Positions 53,254 to 62,616 of a stretch of 64,000 nt of DNA are shown here, in pieces; positions within the stretch are counted from its first letter, which is position 1, and the number at the start of each line of letters is the position of its first letter. The notes under the pieces are model-generated. The model was not told the DNA's origin. It saw only the letters and a program-made list of their open reading frames with translations, and ran no database searches. A program made the position numbers and the translations under genes. The DNA lies in assembly GCA_015099395.1 (NCBI GenBank), contig AP024096.1, positions 8,163,485-8,227,484 of the forward strand, written 5' to 3'. The stretch is from Ktedonobacteria bacterium brp13 (lineage in GTDB: Bacteria > Chloroflexota > Ktedonobacteria > Ktedonobacterales > Ktedonobacteraceae).

Positions 53254-54036
53254 ATGCAAGGATGGAGACAGCGGAAAGAACGGACCGCCCTCGTTACCGG
53301 AGGATCACGTGGAATTGGTGCGGCGACGGCCCTGGCCCTCGGCGATAGTGGGTACGATGTCGCCCTGACGTATCGTAATAATGCTGTACGCGCGAATAGA
53401 ATCGCCTCTACCCTGGCACAACAGGGTAGGCAAAGCCTGGCTGTCCATTGTGATCTCACGCATGCAGAGGATATTGCGCAACTTCTTGTTGATCTGCAGC
53501 AGTGGACCGATCATCTTGATACACTGGTGCTAAATGCTTCAGGAGGACTGGAACATAGCCTTGTTGCTAATAATCCTGATTATCCTATGCATATCAACCA
53601 TGATGCCCAGTTAGCTGTCGTGGATGCTGTCCTTCCTCTGATTGTTCCTGGCGGTACTATTATCTTTGTGACCAGCCATTGGGCTCATTTCTATGGACAG
53701 GTCTGGTCATTTCCTGCTTATGAAGCTGTGGCGCAAAGCAAATATGCTGGTGAGCAGGCTCTGCGTGCGCGTCAGAGCGAATTTGAAACGCGTGGTATCC
53801 GCTTTGTTGTAGTTACAGGTGGTATCATCGAAGGAACCTCCACACCTAAGATCCTTGAACGGGCCGCTCCAGTGCTTATCGAAAAATGGCGCGCTAGAAT
53901 AGGTTCGTTTCCGACAGCGGATGATATGGCACGAGAGATTGCGTCGGCGACCGTCAACACGACAGTCGCCAGCGGTACTACTCTTGTTGTAGGGGAATCA
54001 CTCCAGACGCTCATCGATATTGGCGCACCAAAATAG
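53254..54036 (+). CDS. SDR-family protein with altered catalytic motif
   Basis: 260 residues. The NAD(P) motif VTGGSRGIGAATAL and NASGG are normal. The catalytic Ser lies in IFVTSHWAH. The Tyr-x-x-x-Lys site reads VAQSK (in FPAYEAVAQSKYAGEQAL), so Tyr is Val; another Tyr lies three residues earlier. It may use that Tyr or lack normal oxidoreductase activity. AAGGAG precedes the start. It ends the plus-strand tailoring operon; a hairpin at 54080-54124 follows. Confidence 0.82.
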   Translation: MQGWRQRKERTALVTGGSRGIGAATALALGDSGYDVALTYRNNAVRANRIASTLAQQGRQSLAVHCDLTHAEDIAQLLVDLQQWTDHLDTLVLNASGGLEHSLVANNPDYPMHINHDAQLAVVDAVLPLIVPGGTIIFVTSHWAHFYGQVWSFPAYEAVAQSKYAGEQALRARQSEFETRGIRFVVVTGGIIEGTSTPKILERAAPVLIEKWRARIGSFPTADDMAREIASATVNTTVASGTTLVVGESLQTLIDIGAPK

Positions 54037-54079
54037 TTTCTGCCTTCCTCATTGCTTTAAAGAGATATTAGAGTCTAGT

Positions 54080-54124
54080 AAATACAATCACAGCACAAAT
54101 GTATGATATGCTGCGATTGTATTT
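54080..54124 (+). terminator. Terminator after the SDR gene
   Basis: AAATACAATCACAGCA pairs with TGCTGCGATTGTATTT (one mismatch), 13-base loop; ATATTTAC follows. Confidence 0.65.
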
Positions 54125-54175
54125 ATATTTACGCTTGTTTATAATGAATTATCTTTATGCTTGTTTAATAATAGA

Positions 54176-54216
54176 AAGTCCTCTGCTTTCTCTCATCATT
54201 GAAAAGCAGAGGACTT
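54176..54216 (-). terminator. Terminator of the methyltransferase gene
   Basis: AAGTCCTCTGCTTTTC pairs with GAAAGCAGAGGACTT on the minus strand, followed by TCTATTATT. It lies 52 bases past the stop at 54268. Confidence 0.75.
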
Positions 54217-54267
54217 GATTGTAGCTATATCGTTTTCCTGGAGCAAACACTATCGTGCAATGTGTTT

Positions 54268-55317
54268 TTATGCAACCGCAACCGCTTCAACGACACAATG
54301 AAGAGCATGTGTTGGATGCACTTTGATAATTTTAAAGCCACTGGCCTCAAGCAGGGTGTGGTATTCTTGCTCAGTTCGCTCACAGCCGCCAGGCCCGACC
54401 AGCATCGATAGATCTGTGGATGCGACACTCACGGGTATATCGGTAAGTGGTAAGACCTGTTCTGCGATCAGCAGTTTGGTTCCTGCAGGCATCGCACTAT
54501 GACAGGCATCAAGGATCTTTTTGCATGCAGCATCATCCCAGTCGTGGAGTACGTGCTTGAGCAAGTAGGCATCCGCGCCGGTGGGGATCTCATCAAAGAA
54601 GCTACCTCCAATAACCTGGCAGCGTTCCTCAAGACCTGCTTCTGCAATCACATCTCTGGCCGTGTCAGCCACTGGAGCAAGATCAAATAAGATACCTTGC
54701 ATGGAAGGATGGGCCTGAAGAATTGTGGCAAGAACTTTGCCATGTCCTCCACCGATGTCGGCAAGTGTATGGATAGTTGAAAAGTCGTACGCATTAATAA
54801 TCGATGCATTGGTAGTATCAGAGATTGAGGTCATTGCGCGGTTGAAGATCTCATATTCCTCAGGGTGTGATGTGAGATAGGTCCATGAATCTGTCCCGTG
54901 AACATGTTCAAATGCCGAGTGACCGGTACGAACGCTATAATCCAGGCGCTCCCAGGCTTCCCAGTCGCTGTCGGTAAACATCATCATGACCATGTAGCGT
55001 ACAGTGTTCGGATAATCTTTCCGCAGGTAGAGAGACAACTCCGTAGCGACAAACTGTGTTGGCTCAACTTCTTTGAAAATACCAATCGAAGCAATTGCTC
55101 TCAATAATCGATAGAGTGAACGTTCATGCGAGCCAGTCAGTTCTGCTAATTCTTTCGCGCTAATCGGAGTTGTATCCACAAGATCAGGAATGCCCAGCTG
55201 GACAGCGACATGCACTGCTTTGGCGAGTCGAACGCCGCCCACTAATCCAAGTAGAATAATGAACGGTGATTTCTGAGGGTCATACGCGTTGGATTCTTCA
55301 TCTTTTTGTAGCAGCAT
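54268..55317 (-). CDS. SAM-dependent O-methyltransferase
   Basis: 349 residues. The N-terminal dimerisation domain (VAVQLGIPDLVDTTPISAKELAE, SLYRLLRAIASIGIF) is followed by the Rossmann SAM site TLADIGGGHGKVLATIL, FDLAPVADTAR, and the catalytic His in LLKHVLHDWDDAACKKIL. This is the plant/actinobacterial type that methylates phenolic hydroxyls of aromatic polyketides. ATG 55317 has AAGGAG 9 bases upstream; the frame extends 9 codons more. Confidence 0.92.
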   Translation of the reverse strand: MLLQKDEESNAYDPQKSPFIILLGLVGGVRLAKAVHVAVQLGIPDLVDTTPISAKELAELTGSHERSLYRLLRAIASIGIFKEVEPTQFVATELSLYLRKDYPNTVRYMVMMMFTDSDWEAWERLDYSVRTGHSAFEHVHGTDSWTYLTSHPEEYEIFNRAMTSISDTTNASIINAYDFSTIHTLADIGGGHGKVLATILQAHPSMQGILFDLAPVADTARDVIAEAGLEERCQVIGGSFFDEIPTGADAYLLKHVLHDWDDAACKKILDACHSAMPAGTKLLIAEQVLPLTDIPVSVASTDLSMLVGPGGCERTEQEYHTLLEASGFKIIKVHPTHALHCVVEAVAVA

Positions 55318-55448
55318 AACAATTTTCTCCTTAAAAGCGAACAAGCTATCTGATATACACGATTACAAAAGTTTTCTTTTTTACTGTACGCCTGAAGAAT
55401 ACAGAAGCACTCTTTCCTATCCCTTACTGCGGTAAAAAGTACGTTTTG

Positions 55449-56711
55449 CTAGGAAAGCTGTTCCTGTAAGGCTGTTCCATCTTGCTGTTTGTCACTTGAC
55501 TCTTGTAAATGCTTTTGTTTATGACCGAGCAGAGGTAACAGGGGTGACGCCATCATTGTCGTTACCAGCGCCATAATTACCAGCATCGTAAAGATTGTTG
55601 GTGATAGAACACCCAGATCGAGCCCAATGTTGAGGATGATTAATTCAACCAGCCCTCGTGTATTCATCAGCACGCCAAGGCTGAGCGCGTCCCGCCAGGA
55701 CTGACCCATGATGCGTACCGCGAATGTGCCGCCGAAGATTTTGCCACCGATCGCCGTCACAAGAATAAGCAGACAGATGAGCCACAGCCATGGAGCGTTG
55801 ATCAGCCCTAACTGGGTGCGCAATCCACTATAGACGAAGTAGAGCGGCAGGAAGAGCAGCGCATTAACCTGATCTATGTTACGTACGAGTTTCACGTAAT
55901 GGACTTTACGTGGCAGGCTGATGCCGGTCAGGAACGCGCCAAAGATTGGGTGAATGCCGATGGCGTTTGTAGTATATGCAGCAAGTAAGAGTACCACAAT
56001 GCTGAGTGCGAGCCGCAGCAGCTCTGAACGGATGCGCTGATCCGCGTAGGCGAGCAGGGGGCGGACAATAGTGAGCATGCTAAGTGCAAAGAGTAGCGTT
56101 AGTCCGACCGTCTCTACGACCGATGGTAGCCCTGTCGCATGGATAATAGCGATAACCAGTGCAAGTAGACACCAGGCTATCACATCGTCAAAGGCTGCGC
56201 ATGTCAGTGCCAATGTTCCTATCTTCGTGCTGAGCATATTTTTCTCGGTCAGGAGACGTGCAAGCACAGGAAAGGCCGTGATAGCCATTGCTGTTCCGAT
56301 CATGAGCACGAAGGAAAGTAGACTCGCTTTGGTACCAGCAAAGCCTGGGAAGAGAAAGAATGCGAGCGTGGCTCCTAGCATGAGAGGGAGAACAATGCCG
56401 CTGATCGATGTAATGATGGCGGTCCGGCTCTGCCGCATCATAAGATGCGTATCCAGGCGTGCACCCAGCGCAAACATGTAGAGTACCAGGCCGATATCAC
56501 CCAGGGTCTGTAATGTCGGTAGTGCCGATGTAGGGAAAATAAACCCTTTGACACCCGGTAAGAGTACCCCTAGAGGAGAAGGACCCAATGCCAGTCCTGC
56601 TAAAATCTCACCGATTACCCACTGTTGACTAACACGTTTGCACAACTGACCAAAAATCTGTACACTGATGAGGATAACGATAAGCTAGAGTAATATCTGT
56701 CCTGTGAGCAT
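55449..56711 (-). pseudogene. Kef/NhaP-like cation:proton antiporter with early nonsense codon
   Basis: The uninterrupted frame 55449-56645 encodes 398 residues of a CPA2-type antiporter with about 11 hydrophobic helices (WVIGEILAGLALGPSPLG, ALTCAAFDDVIAWCLLAL with the Asp-Asp pair, MNTRGLVELIILNIGL). The natural start is ATG 56711 behind GGGAGGTTTT, giving MLTGQILL, then TAG at 56685-56687, then in-frame LIVILISVQIFGQLCKRVSQQW, which completes helix 1. CAG is the likely ancestral codon. Either a disabled gene, a sequencing error, or translation restarts at an internal TTG. It might have served product-linked ion balance. Confidence 0.75.
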
Positions 56712-56871
56712 AAAACCTCCCTGGTTACTGCAAAATGTCCTGTTTTTTTGTTGCATAAACTAGCCTTTGCTGGCTTTTTTATCTTATAGTTTTTTGTTAC
56801 CGGACAATAACCTGCTTGATAAGAGAGGAATGCATAAGGTTCTGACTTTGTTCGCCCATACATACTTAAGA

Positions 56872-56922
56872 GCCATGCACGAGTACTGCATTACTCAAGG
56901 CAACGGCGTACTCGTGCATGGC
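56872..56922 (-). terminator. Terminator after the ABC exporter gene
   Basis: GCCATGCACGAGTAC pairs with GTACTCGTGCATGGC (15 bp, 21-base loop) right after the stop codon at 56931. TCTTAAG follows on the minus strand. Confidence 0.6.
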
Positions 56923-56930
56923 CTACCTCG

Positions 56931-58811
56931 TTAGCGGTAGGCTTCTGCCTGTAGATTAAATAGTTCGGCATAGCGTTCTTCTAATGCCATCAATTCCTGA
57001 TGTGTTCCATTCTCGATAATATGTCCATTCTCCAGTACAAAAATACGGTCGGCCAGGCGTACGGTGCTGAAGCGATGACTGATAAAGAGGGCCGTCTTAT
57101 TGGTGGTCAAGGCTCGGAAATGCTTGAAGATCTCATATTCGGCTCGTGCATCCAGCGCACTGGTAGGTTCATCCAGCGCCAGGATGTGTGCATCGCTTAT
57201 AAACGCTCGTGCTAGAGCAATCTTCTGCCATTCGCCTCCGCTCAATTGTGTACTCTCCTCCAGGTTCTTAAACCAGCGTCCCAGCGTGGTCTCGTAGCTT
57301 TGCGGGAGCTTTTCTATGACCGCATCAGCGCCGCTTTTGTGAGCCGCGCTGATCACTAGCTCAGTATTTTCAATTTCTTCGATGCGTCCAACGCCGATAT
57401 TCTCACGTGCCGTCAGATAATAGTTCACAAAATCCTGGAAAATCACGCCGATGCGTTTGCGCAACTCTTCCAGGTTGTAGACATGGATGTTTTTTCCTCC
57501 GATCAAGATCTCTCCTTCGTCTGGCTCGTAGAGACGCGTGAGGAGCTTGACCAGCGTCGTTTTGCCAGCTCCGTTGTGTCCAACCAGAGCGATCGACTCG
57601 CCAGCTCGAATCTTAAAACTAACCTGTTTCAATGTTGCCTCTGTCTCGGGGTTCTTGCCCGGGTAGGTAAAACTAACGTTGCGAAACTCGATATCTTGTC
57701 CATAGCCCAGCTCCGATGTCTCGAATGGCTGCGGATTGGCTGGCGATAGGATCTTCGATTGATAGCTGAGAAACTCGAAGAGCATGTTTACATAGAGCGC
57801 GTTCTCGTAGGTGCTGGAGACACTGCTTAATAAGGACTGAAAATTTTGTCCGACCTGTGTCGCCGTCTGTGTATACAATGTGAGACCACCCAGTGTGATG
57901 CGTCCCGCTATCGCCTGCAAGGCGACGTAGATGTAAATACCAGTGTTGACGACACTGGTAAGATTCGACCAGCCAAAATTTGTCAGATAGCGACGCAATG
58001 CGAGTTGCTGGTCTTGTAGATACAACTTTTTCGCAAGTATCTGGAAACGATTGATAAAAAAGTCGCTCAAATTGAAGAGCTTGATCTCTTTCGTGTACGT
58101 ATCGGTCGTCATCAGCTGTGTAAAATAGTTCATCAGACGACGCTCTGGCGATTGACGACGCATCTGGCGATAGCCCTTCCATCCATAGCGTGTACTCAGG
58201 ATAAATGCTGGTATCGGCATGACCAGCGAGATGACCGCGAGCCACCAGGCCAGATGGAAGAGCAAAAAGAGCAGTGAGCCCATCGTAATCAACGTCCGGC
58301 CCAATCCGAACGTCTGCGTAATCATACTGGTCGGCTGATACGAGGATTGATTGGTGGCCTGGCGGATCTTGTCATAGGACTCTGGATTTTCAAAAAAGGA
58401 GAGATCAAGCCCTCCCGCCTTCTTGAGAATATCCAGCTGAATGCGGTTGGAGACAAGCTCCTGTAAGAGTTGCTGTACAATGCTGTTCAATGCGTTGAGC
58501 AAGCTGGAGAGCAATGTGATTCCTACTTGTAGTCCAATTGGCCACCAGATCGGAGATGGGTTTTGCAGATGAATGGCTTTTACGATACCATCAATCACCA
58601 GCGCCGTAATCGAGATACTGATAGCTGGTACCACGCCCTGCAAGATATTTAATAGTCCCAACGTTAGCGTCAAGAATCTCTGTGTCTCCCAGACCAGGCG
58701 CAAGACTCTCGGTAGGCTGGCAAGTGTACCTGGTACCCTTTTTAAACTAAACTTCTCTTCGTTGTCCTGTTTCCTGCCAGATCCCCTGGTTGTGTCTCTT
58801 TGACGGTTCAT
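56931..58811 (-). CDS. ABC exporter, fused permease and ATPase
   Basis: 626 residues. An N-terminal six-helix membrane domain (about 40-340) is followed by the nucleotide-binding domain (about 375-620): Walker A ALVGHNGAGKTTLVKLL, signature TQLSGGEWQKIALARAF, Walker B HILALDEPTSALDA and the His switch in LFISHRFST. A half-transporter that dimerises, of the kind used for drug or lipid export. At the edge of the polyketide cluster it is a candidate for product export or self-resistance. ATG 58811 has AGAGG upstream and is preferred over the start at 58847. Confidence 0.9.
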   Translation of the reverse strand: MNRQRDTTRGSGRKQDNEEKFSLKRVPGTLASLPRVLRLVWETQRFLTLTLGLLNILQGVVPAISISITALVIDGIVKAIHLQNPSPIWWPIGLQVGITLLSSLLNALNSIVQQLLQELVSNRIQLDILKKAGGLDLSFFENPESYDKIRQATNQSSYQPTSMITQTFGLGRTLITMGSLLFLLFHLAWWLAVISLVMPIPAFILSTRYGWKGYRQMRRQSPERRLMNYFTQLMTTDTYTKEIKLFNLSDFFINRFQILAKKLYLQDQQLALRRYLTNFGWSNLTSVVNTGIYIYVALQAIAGRITLGGLTLYTQTATQVGQNFQSLLSSVSSTYENALYVNMLFEFLSYQSKILSPANPQPFETSELGYGQDIEFRNVSFTYPGKNPETEATLKQVSFKIRAGESIALVGHNGAGKTTLVKLLTRLYEPDEGEILIGGKNIHVYNLEELRKRIGVIFQDFVNYYLTARENIGVGRIEEIENTELVISAAHKSGADAVIEKLPQSYETTLGRWFKNLEESTQLSGGEWQKIALARAFISDAHILALDEPTSALDARAEYEIFKHFRALTTNKTALFISHRFSTVRLADRIFVLENGHIIENGTHQELMALEERYAELFNLQAEAYR

Positions 58812-58922
58812 GTTTGCCTCTTTGATACTTTTATCCACCTTATGCAAAAACTATTATGAGCAATAAAAAGATAGAAAGCGCATCTGTCGGGGTCTAACAT
58901 TTTTGCTTCCTCCTCGCCCTGT

Positions 58923-58977
58923 CTCCATTTGGCCTCCCTGTCCGAGTATTTAACGCTGGCAGGGAGGCCAAATGGAG
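58923..58977. repeat. 18-bp perfect inverted repeat in a divergent spacer
   Basis: CTCCATTTGGCCTCCCTG (58923-58940) and its exact reverse complement (58960-58977) with a 19-base loop. It lies about 110 bp upstream of the ABC exporter start. Without a T-run it is more likely an operator or leader hairpin than a terminator. Confidence 0.7.
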
Positions 58978-59250
58978 GTTAAATGCGCGGATGCTCTCAG
59001 GTAATACCCCAGGGTCATATACAAGCATAGAGATAGGAAACAGGTTTGCTATAGAAGGTCGAATAATTTTTTGTAACTGCCAGGTAAGTTGAGGGCGGTA
59101 TTGTGGAGCGATACCTTCATGTAGTGAGGAGCTCTGCCTTTCCATAAAATCTCTGTCGCGTTGTTGTGTATGGCAGGATCTTTGCTGTTGTGATGAATGT
59201 ATGCGTATATGTGTATTTTTTATGAAAAGGAAGAAAGGCAGGCAACACAC

Positions 59251-59715
59251 ATGGATAACACAATCATGCTCACGCTTCTTGCCATTGGAGCTCTCGCATA
59301 CGTGTTCTATAAGCAGTGCACTATGCAGCCAGTCAGTAGCAGGGATTTTCTCCTACCTGTCGTCGTCGCGGCCTATTTCGGCTACACGATTTTTCATGGC
59401 ACAAGTCCCAATATTATTGGACCGATTGTAATAGGAGCGGTAGCTGGTTTTGTGATTGGTATGCCAGGTGGACGAATTGTACAGGTCTGGCAAGACATAA
59501 AAACAGGCATCATCTATCAGCGGGGAGGGTGGAACTACGCCTATATCCTGCTAGGGCTCATCGCGCTTCGTGTGCTTATCTACGTTTTTCTTTATGCCAG
59601 TAAGTTTTCACTGGATTTTAACCTTCTCAACTACGCTTTCGTTACGATGGCAGTTGGTAACTACCTGGGACGAAACGTCACTGTCCATGTACGATCACGG
59701 TTGCTATTTGCGTAG
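59251..59715 (+). CDS. DUF1453-like membrane protein
   Basis: 154 residues with four to five hydrophobic helices (about 3-20, 30-48, 55-75, 98-117, 125-142), motif SRDFLLPVVVAAYFGY and GRNVTVHVRSRLL near the end. The spacing resembles DUF1453/CcdC-like proteins, an assignment made with moderate confidence. Function is unknown. AAAGGCAGG precedes ATG 59251. A terminator follows at 59733-59774. Confidence 0.7.
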   Translation: MDNTIMLTLLAIGALAYVFYKQCTMQPVSSRDFLLPVVVAAYFGYTIFHGTSPNIIGPIVIGAVAGFVIGMPGGRIVQVWQDIKTGIIYQRGGWNYAYILLGLIALRVLIYVFLYASKFSLDFNLLNYAFVTMAVGNYLGRNVTVHVRSRLLFA

Positions 59716-59732
59716 GAAGGAACGAAAGGATT

Positions 59733-59780
59733 CGCCTGTATTTGCTCTTGATACATTGAGAGCAGATACAGGCGATGTTT
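59733..59780 (+). terminator. Terminator after the membrane protein gene
   Basis: CGCCTGTATTTGCTCT pairs with AGAGCAGATACAGGCG (one mismatch, 10-base loop), followed by ATGTTTTG. It lies between convergent genes and may serve both. Confidence 0.72.
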
Positions 59781-59805
59781 TGTGCTAGATCTCTGATCAG
59801 ATGTG

Positions 59806-60828
59806 TTATCTTTTTAAGAAGGGCAATACTTCTCTCGTGAAACGTTGCATACTCTCCTTGATCTCAATGCGATCAGCGCCACGACCGGGACCAACGATAA
59901 CCAGGCGCTCAAGTTTAAGATTGATCAACTCCTGCAGGCGTTCAATACAATAAGAAGGGGGACCAGCAATAGCGAAGCTATCGATAAAATCATTCGTGAG
60001 AGCGGAGGTGTGTTCACCTTCCTGATGCCCGTGGTAGCTCATATTATATTGCTCGCTCACCTGCTCGATGACCGAACGGCCTTCTGGTGCAAGCGACTCC
60101 AGTGCGCTTCCTTTCTCCATACCTGAGAAGCGGGCAAAAGAGCTGACCCAACCACGCCCTAAATCACGGGCTTTGTCCCTATCGGGATGAACCACAACAT
60201 TGACATATGCGCCCAGTGAAATACCAGCAGGATCAAGATCAGCGTTCAGACGCGCCTGCTGCGCGGTCTCTATGGCCCAGCGCAACCTGTCTGGTTGCGC
60301 TCCGACACTGAACGTTACCCAATCAGCAAGCTGTGCTCCAAGTGCAATCACTCGGGGGCCAGTGGCCGCAACATCGACAGGAACCTTGGGTAGACTGGTA
60401 CGTGTTACCCACGCCATCTGGCTGGAATAGCCATCAAGAGAGACGTTCTCACCACCGAGAAAGCCCTGAACTTGTTGTAGATACGCTTTAAATTGACTCA
60501 GTGAAGCAGCCTTTTGACCGATATAGGCCAATGATGAATCACCACGACCGATACCGAGTACAGCGCGACCTCCGGATTCTACCTGCACTGTCGTAATTGC
60601 TGATGCAGTGACCGCAGGATGACGAGTTGTCGCATTGGTAATGCCCGTGCCCAGTCCAATGCGGCTCGTAGCATGAGCCGCAAGACTTAACGCAGAATAT
60701 GGATCGCCTGCCAGATTTTGGGTGTCAGCAACCGCCCAGCCATCCAGGCCAGAATCTTCCACCCAGCGTGCTGTGCCTATGGATTGTCCAGCAATTGGAA
60801 AAACGATCATCCAAATCTTTGTCCCCAT
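59806..60828 (-). CDS. LLM-class flavin/F420-dependent oxidoreductase
   Basis: 340 residues, luciferase-like TIM barrel: MIVFPIAGQSIGTARWVEDSG, AVADTQNLAGDPYSALSLAA, RIGLGTGITNATTRHPAVTA and AVLGIGRGDSSLAYIG. Close in pattern to F420-dependent enzymes such as methylene-tetrahydromethanopterin reductase-like proteins; FMN versus F420 cannot be decided. ATG 60828 has AAGGAG 9 bases upstream. It follows the dehydratase gene by 47 bases in the operon of PKS locus B, so it may reduce or oxidise that product. Confidence 0.87.
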   Translation of the reverse strand: MGTKIWMIVFPIAGQSIGTARWVEDSGLDGWAVADTQNLAGDPYSALSLAAHATSRIGLGTGITNATTRHPAVTASAITTVQVESGGRAVLGIGRGDSSLAYIGQKAASLSQFKAYLQQVQGFLGGENVSLDGYSSQMAWVTRTSLPKVPVDVAATGPRVIALGAQLADWVTFSVGAQPDRLRWAIETAQQARLNADLDPAGISLGAYVNVVVHPDRDKARDLGRGWVSSFARFSGMEKGSALESLAPEGRSVIEQVSEQYNMSYHGHQEGEHTSALTNDFIDSFAIAGPPSYCIERLQELINLKLERLVIVGPGRGADRIEIKESMQRFTREVLPFLKR

Positions 60829-60875
60829 AATAGTAGCTCCTTCAGCATTGCCGATTTGAGTTGCTATCCTCGTTT

Positions 60876-61361
60876 TCACTCTTTGTTATCCCTGTCATCC
60901 TTGTCATTCCTGCTCTCCTGGATAACAAAGGTAAGATCGGCTTTTGCCACAATTTCCCCATTGACAAACGCTTTTGCTTCGACGACTCCCCCCACAGAGG
61001 TCAGTTTGATTGACTCACAGACATAGCGCAGTTGGTCTCCCGGCACAACCGGTTTGAGAAAGCGAGCTTTTGTACTGGCTAACATGTAGGTTGCGCTCTC
61101 AGCTGTTTCAGCATTTTCCTGCGGCTCGCCTGCTCGTAAGAGCAGAATAGATGACTGGGCCATGCCCTCGATCAATAGGACGCCAGGGAAGATAGCGCGC
61201 TTAGGAAAGTGGCCGACAAACATCCATTCATTGCCGGTGACATTTTTTAGACACACGATGCGTTCTTTTGGCTGGAGCTCTTCTACTGTATCCACCATGA
61301 CAAAAGGATGGTCTTGTGGCAGTAAGCGATAGACCTCATCGAAGCTCAGTACTGTGCTCAT
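60876..61361 (-). CDS. FabZ-like 3-hydroxyacyl-ACP dehydratase
   Basis: 161 residues, hot-dog fold. The FabZ signature is clear: LLPQDHPFVMVDTV, then the catalytic His in GHFPKRAIFPGVLLIEGMAQ with the catalytic Glu. The last 15 residues are a charged Asp/Asn/Lys tail. It removes water from 3-hydroxyacyl chains on ACP. Its place in a KS-alpha/KS-beta operon suggests a reducing (polyene-type) type II PKS rather than an aromatic one. ATG 61361 has AAGGAG upstream; the longer frame to 61616 overlaps KS-beta and is rejected. Confidence 0.9.
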   Translation of the reverse strand: MSTVLSFDEVYRLLPQDHPFVMVDTVEELQPKERIVCLKNVTGNEWMFVGHFPKRAIFPGVLLIEGMAQSSILLLRAGEPQENAETAESATYMLASTKARFLKPVVPGDQLRYVCESIKLTSVGGVVEAKAFVNGEIVAKADLTFVIQESRNDKDDRDNKE

Positions 61362-61377
61362 TGTGTTCGCTCCTTCC

Positions 61378-62616
61378 TTACTCCTGACATCCTCGTAGCA
61401 CAACCGCGCTGGTTGATCCGAAAATATCCTGTGCAAGCAGTAGGGTTGTGCCCTGTTTGCTCTCAGGCCAGGCGTGCACTTTTGTAAGTAGACCATCCAC
61501 TCGTGCTGTTGTGTGGTGATGTGCTCCTTCGATGGTAGGAGGTACCAGACCAGAATCAAGCATGTATACGGCGGCGAGTGTCTGGAAAAGTCCGCTCGCG
61601 CCATACGTCTCCCCAAGCGTGCCCTTAATCGCAGTCACGCATACATGTGTATTGTGCGCGAAGAGTGTATGTAAAGCCAGGGCTTCAACCTGATCTTGCT
61701 CTTGCAAGCCATTTGCCCCTGAAACGACGACATCAACATCTTCCGGCGACAATCCTGCTGCTTTTAGAGCCTGCCGGGCAGTTCTTGCTAAGACCGTTGA
61801 TCGTTTCTCTGTATCCTGGGAAGGAGCAAACGCACTTGACCATCCTGCCAATTCTGCGAGTGGGCGTGCACCGCGGGCCACCGCGTCATCATGCCGTTCC
61901 AGCACAACTACCGCAGCCCCCTCACCGGGTAACCAGCCAGTACTCTCGCTATCGAATGGATGTCCTGTATCTGCTGGCTCGCCATTGGACAATACTTTTG
62001 AGTTACGATAGAGCCAGAGTACAGCTGGACTTAATTCCTCCACACCACCGGAGACAATCTGGCGTGCCCGTCCCTCTCGTACAGCCTTAGCCGCGTATCC
62101 TAGCGCATCCAGACCTGCGCACTGTCCTGAAGAAATTGTTGTGTTGAGTGCGCGTGCGCTCAAACGCATCGCGAGACGCGACGCTGGAGCATTTGCCAGT
62201 GTGTTCGGCGCTTCCATCGGACTTACATAGTGTGGCCCCTCTGTGATGGCTGTATAGTCGTAGTTAACCGTACTCTGCAAACCACCCAGGTTACAACCAA
62301 CTGTAACCCCCAGTCCATCAGGATCGACCCCCCCGTCTGCCAATCCTGCTGCCTGGATCGCTAATGTGGATGCGCCTAACAAGAACTGCGTACAAGGACG
62401 TAAGTACTGTAAACCTCGCTTGCCAAGGAGATCGGCAAATGGTAATGCGCCTACTTTTGAAGCCAGTACAGTCTGATTATAAGGTTCTGTTTGTTCTACG
62501 ACTGTTGTCTGGCGTTCTCCTCGTAGCAATGCTGACCAGACAGCATCACTCCCCAGCCCGAAGGGGCTCACTGCCCCCGTCCCAGTGATTACTATTGGCC
62601 CATCATACTTTGCCAT
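61378..62616 (-). CDS. Ketosynthase beta / chain-length factor of type II PKS, locus B
   Basis: 412 residues. The ketosynthase fold is retained (IVITGTGAVSPFGLG) but the catalytic positions are changed: SSGQCAGLDALG puts Gln at the active-site Cys (the canonical KS-beta residue), and both His positions are replaced (GANGLQEQD; IKGTLGETYGA). It pairs with the KS-alpha at 62603, whose gene it overlaps by 14 bases. GAGGTG lies 6 bases before the start. It differs clearly from the locus A factor, which has Ala at this site. Confidence 0.91.
   Translation of the reverse strand: MAKYDGPIVITGTGAVSPFGLGSDAVWSALLRGERQTTVVEQTEPYNQTVLASKVGALPFADLLGKRGLQYLRPCTQFLLGASTLAIQAAGLADGGVDPDGLGVTVGCNLGGLQSTVNYDYTAITEGPHYVSPMEAPNTLANAPASRLAMRLSARALNTTISSGQCAGLDALGYAAKAVREGRARQIVSGGVEELSPAVLWLYRNSKVLSNGEPADTGHPFDSESTGWLPGEGAAVVVLERHDDAVARGARPLAELAGWSSAFAPSQDTEKRSTVLARTARQALKAAGLSPEDVDVVVSGANGLQEQDQVEALALHTLFAHNTHVCVTAIKGTLGETYGASGLFQTLAAVYMLDSGLVPPTIEGAHHHTTARVDGLLTKVHAWPESKQGTTLLLAQDIFGSTSAVVLRGCQE

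Noticed and set aside
58894..59250. Minus-strand ORF of 118 codons next to the ABC exporter
   Set aside because: It contains the perfect 18-bp inverted repeat, has no ribosome site at its starts, no recognisable family, and overlaps the leader of the plus-strand gene at 59251.
60876..61616. Longer start for the FabZ-like gene
   Set aside because: It would overlap KS-beta by about 240 bases; ATG 61361 with AAGGAG upstream gives the normal FabZ N-terminus.
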